A stretch of 64,000 bases of DNA from Massilia arenae (GCF_008014745.1 NZ_VPFD01000001.1:186001-250000); one strand, 5' to 3'; counted from the first letter of the stretch, positions 7,595-16,937 are shown. Notes: generated from the letters alone by a model not told the origin. Numbers and translations: made by a program.

Positions 7595-10500
7595 TCACTC
7601 AAATCAATCCCCGACCCTGTTCGACCGCCTGATCGCGACGGCGATCGCGCGCCGCTGGCTGGTGATGCTGGCCGTGCTGGCGATGGCCGGCATCGGCGTC
7701 TACAACTATGGCCGCCTGCCGATCGACGCGGTGCCGGACGTGACCAATGTCCAGGTGCAGATCAATACCGCGGCGCCGGGCTATTCGCCGCTCGAGACCG
7801 AGCAGCGCATCACCTATCCGGTCGAGGCGGTGCTGTCGGGCCTCCCGCATCTTGAACAATTCCGCTCCCTGTCGCGCTACGGCCTGTCGCAGGTGACGGT
7901 GGTGTTCGAGGAGGGCACCGACATCCAGTTCGCGCGCCAGCTGGTCAGCCAGCGCCTGCAGGACGCGCGCGAAGGCCTGCCTGCCGGCGTGATCCCGACC
8001 CTCGGCCCGATTGCGACCGGCCTGTCCGAGATCTACCAGTGGACTGTGGAGACCGAACCGGGCGCGAAGAAGCCGGACGGCACGCCCTACACGCCGACCG
8101 ACCTGCGCGAGATCCAGGACTGGATCATCAAGCCGCAGCTGCGTACCGTGCCGGGCGTCACCGAGATCAACTCGATCGGCGGCTTCGACAAGGAATACCT
8201 GGTGGCCCCGAACACGGCCACCCTGTCGTCCTATGGGCTGGAGCTGGCGGACATCGTGAATGCGCTGGAGCGCAACAACAGCAACGTCGGCGCCGGCTAC
8301 ATCGAGCGCGAAGGTGAGCAATACCTGGTGCGTGCGCCGGGCCAGGCCGCGTCGATCGACGACATCGGCAATATCGTCGTCACCAGCATCCGCGGCATCC
8401 CGGTGCGGGTGCGCGACGTGGCCGAGGTGACGATCGGCCAGGAGCTGCGCACCGGCGCCGCCACCGAGAATGGCGTGGAGGTGGTGCTCGGCACCGTGGT
8501 GATGCTGATCGGCGAGAACAGCCGCGCGGTGTCGAAGGCGGTCGACGCGCGCATGCTCGAGATCAACCGTAGCCTGCCGAAAGGCGTCAAGGCCGTCACG
8601 GTCTACGACCGGACGGTGCTGGTCGAGCGCGCCATCGCCACGGTGCGCAAGAACCTGGTGGAGGGCGCGATCCTGGTGGTGGCGGTGCTGTTTTTCTTCC
8701 TGGGGAATCTGCGCGCGGCGCTGCTCACCGCCATGGTGATCCCGTTGTCGATGCTGTTCACCTTCAGCGGCATGGTGGCTAACGGAGTCAGCGCCAACCT
8801 GCTCAGCCTGGGGGCGCTGGACTTCGGCATCATTGTCGACGGCGCTGTGGTGATCGTCGAGAACTGCGTGCGGCGCCTGGCTGCGGCCCAGCACCGGCTG
8901 GGACGGGTCCTCACGCGCGAGGAGCGTTTTGCCGAGGTGTTCGAGGCGGCGCGCGAGGCGCGCCGGCCGCTCATCTACGGCCAGCTGATCATCATGATCG
9001 TCTACCTGCCGATCTTCGCCCTGACCGGCATCGAGGGCAAGATGTTCCATCCGATGGCCTTCACCGTGGTGTTCGCGCTGCTGGGCGCGATGATCCTGTC
9101 GGTGACCTTCGTGCCGGCCGCCGTGGCGCTGTTCATCGGCCGCTCTGTCGAGGAAAAGGAAAGCCGGGTGATGGGCGCGGCGCGCCGCTGGTATGCGCCG
9201 GCGCTCGACTACGCGCTGGCCAACCGCGCCGTGATGCTGGTGTTCGCGGCCGTGGTGATCGCACTTGCCGCCCTGATGGGCACGCGCCTTGGTACCGAGT
9301 TCGCGCCGAATCTGGATGAAGGTGACATGGCGGTGCTGACGATGCGCGTGCCCGGCACGAGCCTGACCCAGTCGGTGAAAATGCAGCAGCAGATCGAGAC
9401 CGTCTTGAAGAGCGAGTTCCCCGAGATCGCGCGCGTGTTCGCCCGCATCGGCACCGCCGAGATCGCGTCCGACCCGATGCCGCCCAATGTGGCCGACAGC
9501 TACATCATCTTCAAACCCGAGAAGGAGTGGCCCAAGCCGAGGCGTACCCGCGCGCAGGTCGAAAGCGCGATCCGCACCACGCTCGAGGGCCTGCCCGGCA
9601 ACAGCTACGAATTCAGCCAGCCGATCCAGCTGCGGGTGAACGAACTGATCTCGGGCGTGCGCAGCGACGTCGCCGTGAAGCTGTTCGGCGACGACCTGGG
9701 TGTGCTGGAAACCACGGCCAACGAGATCGCCGCCACCTTGCGCCGCGTGCCCGGCGCCAGCGAAGTGCAGGTGGAGCAGACCAGCGGCCTGCCGATGCTG
9801 CAGATTCGCGTGGACCGCGAGCGCGCCGCGCGCATGGGCCTGAACATCGGCGACGTGCAGGAAATGATCGCCACCGCCACCGCCGGCCGCGCCGCCGGCA
9901 CCCTGTTCGAGGGCGACCGCCGCTTCGACATCGTGGTGCGCCTGCCGGAAGCGGTGCGCGGCGATATCGACGCGCTGCGCCGGCTGCCGGTGGCACTGCC
10001 GGGCAGTGCGGAGGGAACCCGCAGCTTCATCGCCCTGGGCGAGATCGCCAGCTTCGAAGTGGCGCCTGGCCCCAATCAGCTCAGTCGCGAGCAAGGCAAG
10101 CGCCGGGTGGTGGTCAGCGCCAACGTGCGCGAGCGCGACATCGGTTCCTTCGTCGCCCAGGCCCAGGAGCGCATTGCGCAGGAGGTGCGCATCGCGCCCG
10201 GCTACTGGATCGCCTGGGGCGGCCAGTTCGAGCACCTCGCGAAGGCGGCCGAGCGCCTGCAGCTGATCGTGCCGGCCTCGCTGCTGCTGGTCTTCGTCCT
10301 GCTCTACCTGGTGTTCAACAATGTGCGCGACGGCCTGCTGGTGTTCACCGGGATCCCGTTCGCCCTGGCCGGCGGCGTGGCCGCCCTGTGGGCGCGTGGG
10401 ATTCCGCTGTCGATTTCGGCGGCGGTCGGCTTCATTGCCTTGTCCGGGGTGGCGGTGCTCAACGGCCTGGTGCTGATTTCCTTCATCCGGGGGCTGCGCG

Positions 10501-10802
10501 AGGATGGGATGTCGGTGCCGGACGCGGTGCGCCAGGGCGCGCTGGCGCGCCTGCGGCCGGTGCTGATGACGGCGCTGGTCGCTTCGCTCGGCTTCGTGCC
10601 GATGGCGCTGGCGGTCGGCACCGGGGCCGAGGTCCAGCGGCCGCTGGCCACGGTGGTCATCGGCGGGGTGCTGTCGTCAACCGTCCTGACCCTGCTTTTG
10701 TTGCCGGTTTTGTATGAATGGACGCATCGGGAACGGCCTATACGGGTCGTTTCGCCATTCGTGCGTGGGTTTTTTCGCGGGGACAGCAAAAATATCCCAT
10801 AG
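7584..10802 (+). CDS. czcA: Heavy-metal efflux RND permease, CzcA family
   Basis: 1072 residues, a little longer than typical CzcA. The inner-membrane proton/cation antiporter expels divalent metals such as Co, Zn or Cd. Seen: the first membrane helix at about 22-42, two large periplasmic loops, and in TM4 the motif LDFGIIVDGAVVIVEN with Asp413, Asp419 and Glu426, the acidic residues needed for proton transfer in CzcA of Cupriavidus. A strong GGGGAGGG site precedes the ATG. The last 25 or so residues after the final helix (HRERPIRVVSPFVRGFF) are a basic tail. Metal specificity cannot be read from sequence alone. Confidence 0.94.
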   Translation: MNTDHSNQSPTLFDRLIATAIARRWLVMLAVLAMAGIGVYNYGRLPIDAVPDVTNVQVQINTAAPGYSPLETEQRITYPVEAVLSGLPHLEQFRSLSRYGLSQVTVVFEEGTDIQFARQLVSQRLQDAREGLPAGVIPTLGPIATGLSEIYQWTVETEPGAKKPDGTPYTPTDLREIQDWIIKPQLRTVPGVTEINSIGGFDKEYLVAPNTATLSSYGLELADIVNALERNNSNVGAGYIEREGEQYLVRAPGQAASIDDIGNIVVTSIRGIPVRVRDVAEVTIGQELRTGAATENGVEVVLGTVVMLIGENSRAVSKAVDARMLEINRSLPKGVKAVTVYDRTVLVERAIATVRKNLVEGAILVVAVLFFFLGNLRAALLTAMVIPLSMLFTFSGMVANGVSANLLSLGALDFGIIVDGAVVIVENCVRRLAAAQHRLGRVLTREERFAEVFEAAREARRPLIYGQLIIMIVYLPIFALTGIEGKMFHPMAFTVVFALLGAMILSVTFVPAAVALFIGRSVEEKESRVMGAARRWYAPALDYALANRAVMLVFAAVVIALAALMGTRLGTEFAPNLDEGDMAVLTMRVPGTSLTQSVKMQQQIETVLKSEFPEIARVFARIGTAEIASDPMPPNVADSYIIFKPEKEWPKPRRTRAQVESAIRTTLEGLPGNSYEFSQPIQLRVNELISGVRSDVAVKLFGDDLGVLETTANEIAATLRRVPGASEVQVEQTSGLPMLQIRVDRERAARMGLNIGDVQEMIATATAGRAAGTLFEGDRRFDIVVRLPEAVRGDIDALRRLPVALPGSAEGTRSFIALGEIASFEVAPGPNQLSREQGKRRVVVSANVRERDIGSFVAQAQERIAQEVRIAPGYWIAWGGQFEHLAKAAERLQLIVPASLLLVFVLLYLVFNNVRDGLLVFTGIPFALAGGVAALWARGIPLSISAAVGFIALSGVAVLNGLVLISFIRGLREDGMSVPDAVRQGALARLRPVLMTALVASLGFVPMALAVGTGAEVQRPLATVVIGGVLSSTVLTLLLLPVLYEWTHRERPIRVVSPFVRGFFRGDSKNIP

Positions 10803-10927
10803 ACAACCGTGCGCCACATATTGCTCTATTTGAAAATGGTATAGTTGGATGTTTAACAGAATTCGCCCGTGCCGGCGGCCAGGCGGCCCCGGCGCAGCGC
10901 CAATCACCATTACAAGGGATCAGACAG

Positions 10928-11791
10928 ATGAGCACGAAGGATTACGCGGATCGCATCAGCCAGACAATCCTGGACCAGGAGGCCGCCATCGGCGCCGAAT
11001 GGCTCGCCCAGCTCGAAGCGCTGCTCGTGCGCAGCAACGCCGCCGCGCGCGAGCAGCTGCGCTCGCACTGCAACCAGTTCCTGAAAGCGTTCGCCGGCGC
11101 CACCCGCAGCGGCGAACTCGAGAACATCCAACACCGCTCCTGGGACGAGGTGCGCGACCTCCTGGCCGAGATCTCGTCGACCCGCGCCAAGTCGGGCTCG
11201 ACTCCGAGCGAGACCGCCACTTTCGTATTCTCGGTCAAGCAGCCGCTGTTCAGCCGCCTGCAGGAGGCGTTCGCGGACGACCCTGCGGGACTGGCCGCGG
11301 CGACGTGGATCACCACCAACCTGCTCGACAAGCTGGGCCTGTACACCATCGAGGTGTTCCAGAAGACCAAGGACCAGATCATCGTGCGCCAGCAGCAGGA
11401 GCTGCTCGAGCTGTCCACGCCTGTCGTCAAGCTGTGGAACGGCATCCTGGCGCTGCCGCTGATCGGCACCCTCGATTCGGCCCGCACCCAGGTGGTGATG
11501 GAGAACATCCTGCAGAAGATCGTCGACACCGGCGCTATCATCGCCATCATCGACATCACCGGCGTGCCGACTGTCGACACCCTGGTGGCGCAGCACCTGA
11601 TGAAGACCATCGCCGCCGCGCGACTGATGGGCGCCGACTGCATCATCAGCGGCATCCGTCCGCAGATCGCGCAGACCATCGTGCACCTGGGCGTGAACCT
11701 GGAAGACGTGATCACCAAGGCCACCCTGGCCGACGCCTTCCTGGTGGCGCTCGAGCGCACCGGCGCCGCAATCACCATCAAGCAAGCCTGA
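10928..11791 (+). CDS. rsbR: Stressosome scaffold RsbR (RsbRD-type N-terminus plus STAS domain)
   Basis: 287 residues. The N-terminal helical sensor-like region (about 1-155) resembles the RsbRD N-terminal family rather than a globin or PAS. A linker helix (IIVRQQQELLELSTPVVKLW) leads into a STAS domain (about 165-280). Thr218 in PTVDTLVAQH and Thr250 in RPQIAQTIVHLG match the two RsbT phosphorylation sites Thr171 and Thr205 of Bacillus RsbRA. RsbR and RsbS form the stressosome shell that holds the kinase RsbT. It starts 125 bases after czcA and is followed by rsbS after 10 bases. The start is MSTKDYADR with AAGGGA upstream. Confidence 0.9.
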   Translation: MSTKDYADRISQTILDQEAAIGAEWLAQLEALLVRSNAAAREQLRSHCNQFLKAFAGATRSGELENIQHRSWDEVRDLLAEISSTRAKSGSTPSETATFVFSVKQPLFSRLQEAFADDPAGLAAATWITTNLLDKLGLYTIEVFQKTKDQIIVRQQQELLELSTPVVKLWNGILALPLIGTLDSARTQVVMENILQKIVDTGAIIAIIDITGVPTVDTLVAQHLMKTIAAARLMGADCIISGIRPQIAQTIVHLGVNLEDVITKATLADAFLVALERTGAAITIKQA

Positions 11792-11801
11792 GGTCCGCGC
11801 C

Positions 11802-12158
11802 ATGGAACGCATCCCGATCCTGCGCATGGGCGACCTGCTCCTGGTGACGATCCAGGTCGACATGCACGACCGGCTCGCCATGCAGCTGCAGGACGACCTG
11901 ACCGAGCGCATCGTGAGCGACGGCGCCAAGGGCGTCCTGATCGACATCTCGGCGCTCGACCTGGTCGACTCCTTCATCGGCCGCATGATCAGCAATACTG
12001 CCGCCATGGCGCGCGTGCTGGACGCGCGCACCGTGGTGGTGGGTATGCAGCCGGCGGTGGCGATCACGCTGGTCGAGCTGGGCCTAACCCTGCACGGCGT
12101 GAAAACCGCGCTGAACGTCGAGAAGGGCATGGCCCTGCTCGGAAAGAGCTATAAATAA
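11802..12158 (+). CDS. rsbS: Stressosome STAS protein RsbS
   Basis: 118 residues, a single STAS domain. The motif ALDLVDSFIGRMI contains Ser57, equivalent to the Ser59 of Bacillus RsbS that RsbT phosphorylates, and VGMQPAVAITLVELGLTL is nearly identical to the Bacillus protein. RsbS keeps RsbT inactive until phosphorylated. The stop overlaps the rsbT start by one base (TAATG). Confidence 0.93.
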   Translation: MERIPILRMGDLLLVTIQVDMHDRLAMQLQDDLTERIVSDGAKGVLIDISALDLVDSFIGRMISNTAAMARVLDARTVVVGMQPAVAITLVELGLTLHGVKTALNVEKGMALLGKSYK

Positions 12159-12625
12159 TGGTCGGCGCGCATACCGATGCGGTCCTGTTCGAGACGCATC
12201 TGCTCGACCATCACCGCCAGCAGCGCACGGCGCGCGTGACCCTGCCGTTGCGTTCGGACGTCGACGTGGTGGGCCTGCGCAAGCAGGTGCGCGAGCGCGC
12301 GGTGGCAATCGCGCTGTCGCTGGTCGACCAGACCAAGCTGGTGACGGCCGCCAGCGAACTGGCGCGCAACACGATCAAGTACGGCGGCGGCGGCGAAGTG
12401 CATTTCGATGCGCTCGACGACGGCCTGCGCAAGGGCATCGGCCTGCTGTTCGTCGATGCCGGGCAAGGCATTCCCGACATCGACAGTGCCTTGCGGGATG
12501 GTTTTACTACCGGAGGTGGCCTGGGCCTGGGTCTGGGCGGTTCCAAGCGCCTGGTCGACGAATTCGACATCGACAGCCGTCCGAAGGAGGGCACCGCGGT
12601 GCTGATCGTCAAATGGAAACGCTGA
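12158..12625 (+). CDS. rsbT: Stressosome switch kinase RsbT (GHKL ATPase)
   Basis: 155 residues. A GHKL kinase that phosphorylates RsbR and RsbS and then leaves the complex to activate a partner. The N box ASELARNTIKYGGGG has Glu67 and Asn71, the G1 box is VDAGQGIPD (Asp100) and the G2 box is GGGLGLGLGGSKRL, all intact. About 25 extra residues precede the usual RsbT start, so a later start is possible, but the ATG overlapping the rsbS stop fits coupling. The 3' end overlaps the next gene by 13 bases. Confidence 0.92.
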   Translation: MVGAHTDAVLFETHLLDHHRQQRTARVTLPLRSDVDVVGLRKQVRERAVAIALSLVDQTKLVTAASELARNTIKYGGGGEVHFDALDDGLRKGIGLLFVDAGQGIPDIDSALRDGFTTGGGLGLGLGGSKRLVDEFDIDSRPKEGTAVLIVKWKR

Positions 12626-13641
12626 TCAGTTCGCAGTCCCCGCAGTATGTCTTCGCCGTTTCCCACGCCAGCGACGTTGCCGCGGTGCGCCGCGCCGGAC
12701 AGAAGGTGGCCGATTCGCTGGGTTTCAACGAAACCCGCGCCGGCCAGCTGGCCCTGATCATTACCGAAGCGGCCACCAATATCCTCAAGCACGCAGGCGA
12801 GGGCGAAATCCACGTCGGTCCGGCGCAGTCCCCTAGCGGCATCGGCGTCGATGTGCTGGCGCTCGATAAGGGCCCGGGCATCGCCGACCTCGCCAGCAGC
12901 CTGGTTGACGGCGTCTCGACTGCCGGCACCGCCGGCACCGGCCTGGGGGCGCTGCACCGCCTGTCCGACGAATTCGATGTGTATTCCACGCCCGGCGAGG
13001 GCTCCGTCTTCTTCATGCGCCTGTGGCGCGACGTGCCCGGCCCGACTCCTTGCGGGGTCGAGGTGGGCGCGCTGTGGACGCCGATCCGGGGCGAGGAGGC
13101 CTGCGGCGACGGCTGGGCGGTCGCCTGCGAGGCTTCCGGCGCGACGCTGCTCGCCGCCGATGGACTGGGACACGGTCCGGACGCGGCGCGCGCCGCCAAC
13201 GCCGCCATCGGCGCCCTCGAACGGCGCGGACCGGTCGGGGCGAGCGAGATGATGCACCTGGCGCACGAGGCCTTGCGGCCCACGCGCGGCGCGGCGCTGG
13301 CCGCCGCGCGCATCGATTTCGATGCCGATGAGCTGCGCTTCGCCGGTGTCGGCAATATCGGTGCGGTCGCCTTCGACCAGACGCGCCGCGCACTGGTGTC
13401 GCACAACGGCATCGTCGGCCACAATATGCGCAAGGTGCAGGAGTTCGCCGTGCCGTTCGGTCCCGGCGCGCTGTGCGTCCTGCATTCGGACGGCATCGAG
13501 ACCCGCTGGGACCTGGACAAGTACCCGGGTCTGCAGGGACGTAGTCCGGCCCTGATCGCGGCGGTGCTGATGCGCGACTATATCCGCGGCCGCGACGACG
13601 CGATGGTGCTCGTGGTGCGGCGCCTGGCGGGGGCGGGATGA
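12613..13641 (+). CDS. GHKL ATPase fused to a PP2C/SpoIIE phosphatase (RsbX-like)
   Basis: 342 residues with two domains. Residues 1-138 are an RsbW/RsbT-like ATPase with N box ITEAATNILKHAGEG, G1 box LDKGPGIAD and G2 box GTAGTGLGALHRL. Residues about 145-338 are a compact PP2C domain with metal-binding Asp166 (CGDGW), Asp183 (AADGLGHG), Asp293 (HSDGIE) and Asp328/329 (RDDAMVLV). In Bacillus, stand-alone RsbX resets RsbR and RsbS by dephosphorylation; a domain pair of this kind could both bind a partner and reset the stressosome. It overlaps both neighbours (13 and 4 bases). Confidence 0.87.
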   Translation: METLISSQSPQYVFAVSHASDVAAVRRAGQKVADSLGFNETRAGQLALIITEAATNILKHAGEGEIHVGPAQSPSGIGVDVLALDKGPGIADLASSLVDGVSTAGTAGTGLGALHRLSDEFDVYSTPGEGSVFFMRLWRDVPGPTPCGVEVGALWTPIRGEEACGDGWAVACEASGATLLAADGLGHGPDAARAANAAIGALERRGPVGASEMMHLAHEALRPTRGAALAAARIDFDADELRFAGVGNIGAVAFDQTRRALVSHNGIVGHNMRKVQEFAVPFGPGALCVLHSDGIETRWDLDKYPGLQGRSPALIAAVLMRDYIRGRDDAMVLVVRRLAGAG

Positions 13642-14996
13642 CTGCCCAGCGCATCCTGAACGTCGGCCTGGACAGCGACCAGGACGTGGTGCTGGTGCGC
13701 CAGCGCGCGCGCCAGATCTCGGCGCTGCTGGGCTTTTCGCAGCAGGACCAGGTGCGCATCGGCACCGCCGTCTCGGAAGTCGCGCGCGGCGCCAGTCTCC
13801 ACGGGCGCGGCGGCAGGGCGCTGTTCCAGCTGGGCGAGAAGGATGGTCGCCAGTACCTGGAGGTGCTGCTCAGCGGCGGCGCGGGTAGTGGCCGCCCGGC
13901 CGCGACCGACGAGGTCGAATCGCTGCGCGAACTGGCGATCGTCACCGCACACCGCCTGATGGATGCCTGTGAGGTCGATCCCGGCGAGGCCGGCGCGTCG
14001 ACCGTCACGGTACGCAAGATGCTGCCGCGTCACGAACATGTGACGGGCGCCAGGCTGGCCGAAATCGGCGCGCGCCTGGCCGACACCCCGGTATCGAACC
14101 CGGTACACGAGCTGCAGCTGCAAAACCAGGAATTGCTGTCGACCCTGGCCGAGCTGCGCGAGCGCCAGGACGACCTGATGTCGCTGACGCGCGAACTGGA
14201 AGACACCAATCGCGGCATCGTGGCCTTGTACGCCGAGATCGAGGACAAGGCCGAGCGCCTGCGCCGCGCCGACGAAATGAAGTCGCGCTTCCTGTCCAAC
14301 ACCAGCCATGAACTGCGCACACCGCTGTCGTCGATCCGCGCGCTGGCCCAGCTGCTGCTGGACCGCATGGATGGCGACCTGACCGACGAGCAGGAGCGGC
14401 AGGTGAAGTTCATCTCCACCGCGGCGGCCGACCTGTCGGAGCTGGTCAACGACCTGCTCGACCTGGCCAAGATCGAGGCCGGCCGGGTCGAGGTCCATGC
14501 CGAGCCGGTGGTGGTCGAGAACCTGTTCCGCGCGCTCAAGGGGATGCTGCGTCCGCTGGTGGACGAGGCGCGGGTGGAGCTGATCTTCGAGCCGTCCGGC
14601 ATCGAGGAGCCGTTTTACTCCGACGAAGGCAAGATCTCCCAGATCTTGCGCAACTTCATCTCGAACGCATTGAAATTCACCGAACACGGCTCGGTGCTGG
14701 TGTTCGCGGCCCACGATCCGGAAGCCGACACCATCGCCTTCGCGGTGGCCGACACCGGCATCGGCATCAGCCGGGACAACCTGCAGCTGATCTTCGAGGA
14801 GTTCAGCCAGATCGAGCATCCGCTCCAGCGGCGCAGCAAGGGCACGGGCCTCGGACTGCCACTGTGCCGCAAGCTGGCCGACCTGCTCGGGGGGCGGGTC
14901 GACGTATCGAGCACGCCGGGCGTCGGCTCGACCTTTACACTGACCTTGCCGCGCACCTTGCCCAACACTTCGCCGCAACCGCCCAATGGATCCTGA
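13638..14996 (+). CDS. Histidine kinase with a degenerate RsbT-like N-terminal domain
   Basis: 452 residues. Residues 1-130 follow the RsbT fold (VRQRARQISALLGFSQQDQ, then GTAVSEVARGASLHGRGG), but the N-box Asn is Gly and no G1 or G2 box follows, so this part should not bind ATP. A coiled coil lies at about 158-212, then HisKA with His224 (NTSHELRTPLSS), and a full HATPase_c domain (N box RNFISNALKF, G1 ADTGIGIS, G2 KGTGLGLPL). It has no transmembrane segment, so it is cytoplasmic. It overlaps the phosphatase gene by 4 bases and probably receives the stressosome signal directly. Confidence 0.88.
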   Translation: MTAQRILNVGLDSDQDVVLVRQRARQISALLGFSQQDQVRIGTAVSEVARGASLHGRGGRALFQLGEKDGRQYLEVLLSGGAGSGRPAATDEVESLRELAIVTAHRLMDACEVDPGEAGASTVTVRKMLPRHEHVTGARLAEIGARLADTPVSNPVHELQLQNQELLSTLAELRERQDDLMSLTRELEDTNRGIVALYAEIEDKAERLRRADEMKSRFLSNTSHELRTPLSSIRALAQLLLDRMDGDLTDEQERQVKFISTAAADLSELVNDLLDLAKIEAGRVEVHAEPVVVENLFRALKGMLRPLVDEARVELIFEPSGIEEPFYSDEGKISQILRNFISNALKFTEHGSVLVFAAHDPEADTIAFAVADTGIGISRDNLQLIFEEFSQIEHPLQRRSKGTGLGLPLCRKLADLLGGRVDVSSTPGVGSTFTLTLPRTLPNTSPQPPNGS

Positions 14997-15008
14997 TGGA
15001 ACCGCATC

Positions 15009-16925
15009 ATGAATAGTCATCCGACCCAGATTCTCAACGTTGACGACAACGATGGGGCCCGTTACGCCAAGACCCGCATCCTGCAGAGCGCCGGTTTCGA
15101 CGTCATCGAGGCCGCCAACGGCACCGACGCGCTCGACATGGTCAAGCGCCTGTCGCCGGCGCTGGTTCTGCTCGACGTCAAGCTCCCGGACATCAACGGC
15201 ATCGAGGTGTGCCGCCGCATCAAGGCCGAATCGGACAGCAGCAGCGTGCTGGTGCTGCAGACATCGGCCGCGCTGACCGGCCGCGCCGACAAGATCCGCG
15301 GCCTGGAGGGCGGCGCCGACAATTATCTGGCGGCGCCGATCGAGGCCGATGAGTTGATCGCCAACGTCAACGCGCTGCTGCGCATGCGCCGCATCCAGGT
15401 CGACCTGCGCGACAGCGAAGAGCGCTTTCGCCAGCTGACCGACAATATCGACGACGTGTTCTGGATGTTCTCGGTGCCGGCACGCGCGCTGGTCTATGTC
15501 AGCCCGGCGTATGCCCCGATCTGGGGCCTCAGCGCCGCCTCGCTGCGTGACGATCCCGGTGGCTGGCTCGAGGCCGTGCACGCCGACGACCGCGCGCGCA
15601 TGACGGCGCGCTGGGAGCGCCTGGCGCAAGAGCCCCACTACGACGACGAATTCCGCATCCATGGCGCCGACGGCCAGCTGCGCTGGGTGCGCGACCGCCT
15701 GTTCCCGGTGCGTAACTCGCGCGGCGAGGTATACCGGGTGGCGCGCATGAGCAGCGACATCACGGCGCGCAAGGAGATGGAGGCGCTGCTGCGCACCGCC
15801 GACAGCAACAAGAACCAGTTCCTGGCGACTCTCGCCCACGAGCTGCGCAATCCCCTGAGCCCGATCCGCAACGCGGCGGCGCTGCTGGGCGCCAGCGGGG
15901 AAGGTGCGGCCGAGCGCCAGGCGCGCGCGCGCGACGTGATCACGCGCCAGGTCGACCACCTGGCCCACCTGGTGGACGACCTGCTCGACGTGGCGCGCAT
16001 CTCGGAAGGAAAGATCGTGCTGCGCAATGAAGAAGTGAACCTGAGGAGCGTGATCGCGCAGGCGATCGAAACCGCCGGCCCGCTGATCGCCAGCCGCGCA
16101 CACGACCTCGACGTGCGCCAGCCGGACGAAGACCTGTGGGTGATGGGCGACCCGGTGCGCCTGGCCCAGTCGGTCGGCAACCTGCTGCACAACGCGGCAA
16201 AGTTTACGCCGGCCGGCGGCGCGATCGTCCTGGGCGTGGAAGTGAGCGGCGAGGGAGCGCATGAGAGTGAGCAGCAACGCGTGCGCATCTCGGTGCGCGA
16301 CAACGGGATCGGCATCGACGCCGACAGCCTGCCGCACATCTTCGGCATGTTCGCCCAGGCTGCGGTGCCGCCGGACCGCGCTCCGGAAGGGCTGGGCATC
16401 GGCCTGTCGCTGGTGTCGCACCTGGCCGAGCTGCATGGCGGCCAGCTCGAAGCGGCCAGCCCCGGCATCGGCCAGGGCAGCACCTTCACGATCGAACTGC
16501 CGCTGCTGCGCGCCGCGTCCGGCGCGCCCGCGGCCGCGCCGCAGGAAGCTGAAGAAAGCAACGAATCCGGCGGCATGCGCGTGCTGCTGGTGGACGACAA
16601 CGTCGACGCCATGGAGATGATGGGCTTCCTGCTGGCCGAGATGGGCTACCAGCCGGTCACCACGGCCGACGCCGGCGAGCTCGAGGCGCTGGCGCTGCGC
16701 CACAAGCCGCAGGTGATCGTGCTCGACATCGGCCTGCCGGGCGTGGACGGCTACCAGGTCGCGCGCCGCATCAAGGCCAATCCTGACCTGGCGCACATCC
16801 GCCTGGTGGCGCACACCGGCTACGGCTCACCCGAGGACCGGCGCCGCGCGCAGGAGGCGGGTTTCGACGCGCACCTGGTCAAGCCGGCCGAGTTGTCCGA
16901 TCTGGAAGCGGCGCTGCGGGGCTGA
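15009..16925 (+). CDS. Soluble hybrid histidine kinase: REC-PAS-HisKA-HATPase-REC
   Basis: 638 residues. The N-terminal receiver has Asp56 (LLDVKLPD), followed by a PAS/PAC domain (about 135-257), HisKA with His277 (TLAHELRNPLSP), HATPase_c (N box LLHNAAKFTPAGG, G1 RDNGIGID, G2 GLGIGLSLV) and a C-terminal receiver with Asp573 (VLDIGLPG). No membrane segments are seen. The N-terminal receiver can accept phosphate from the kinase encoded 12 bases upstream, making a phosphorelay. No DNA-binding or enzymatic output domain follows in the operon. Confidence 0.9.
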   Translation: MNSHPTQILNVDDNDGARYAKTRILQSAGFDVIEAANGTDALDMVKRLSPALVLLDVKLPDINGIEVCRRIKAESDSSSVLVLQTSAALTGRADKIRGLEGGADNYLAAPIEADELIANVNALLRMRRIQVDLRDSEERFRQLTDNIDDVFWMFSVPARALVYVSPAYAPIWGLSAASLRDDPGGWLEAVHADDRARMTARWERLAQEPHYDDEFRIHGADGQLRWVRDRLFPVRNSRGEVYRVARMSSDITARKEMEALLRTADSNKNQFLATLAHELRNPLSPIRNAAALLGASGEGAAERQARARDVITRQVDHLAHLVDDLLDVARISEGKIVLRNEEVNLRSVIAQAIETAGPLIASRAHDLDVRQPDEDLWVMGDPVRLAQSVGNLLHNAAKFTPAGGAIVLGVEVSGEGAHESEQQRVRISVRDNGIGIDADSLPHIFGMFAQAAVPPDRAPEGLGIGLSLVSHLAELHGGQLEAASPGIGQGSTFTIELPLLRAASGAPAAAPQEAEESNESGGMRVLLVDDNVDAMEMMGFLLAEMGYQPVTTADAGELEALALRHKPQVIVLDIGLPGVDGYQVARRIKANPDLAHIRLVAHTGYGSPEDRRRAQEAGFDAHLVKPAELSDLEAALRG

Positions 16926-16937
16926 CATCACCCGCAA

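Noticed and set aside
7599..10235. Open frame of 878 codons antisense to czcA
   Set aside because: Shadow frame with the same low-complexity composition; czcA on the plus strand is certain.
13578..16814. Open frame of 1078 codons antisense to the kinase genes
   Set aside because: High-GC shadow of the real genes: its translation is rich in His, Arg, Gln and Ala with no domain, and the opposite strand has clear kinase motifs.
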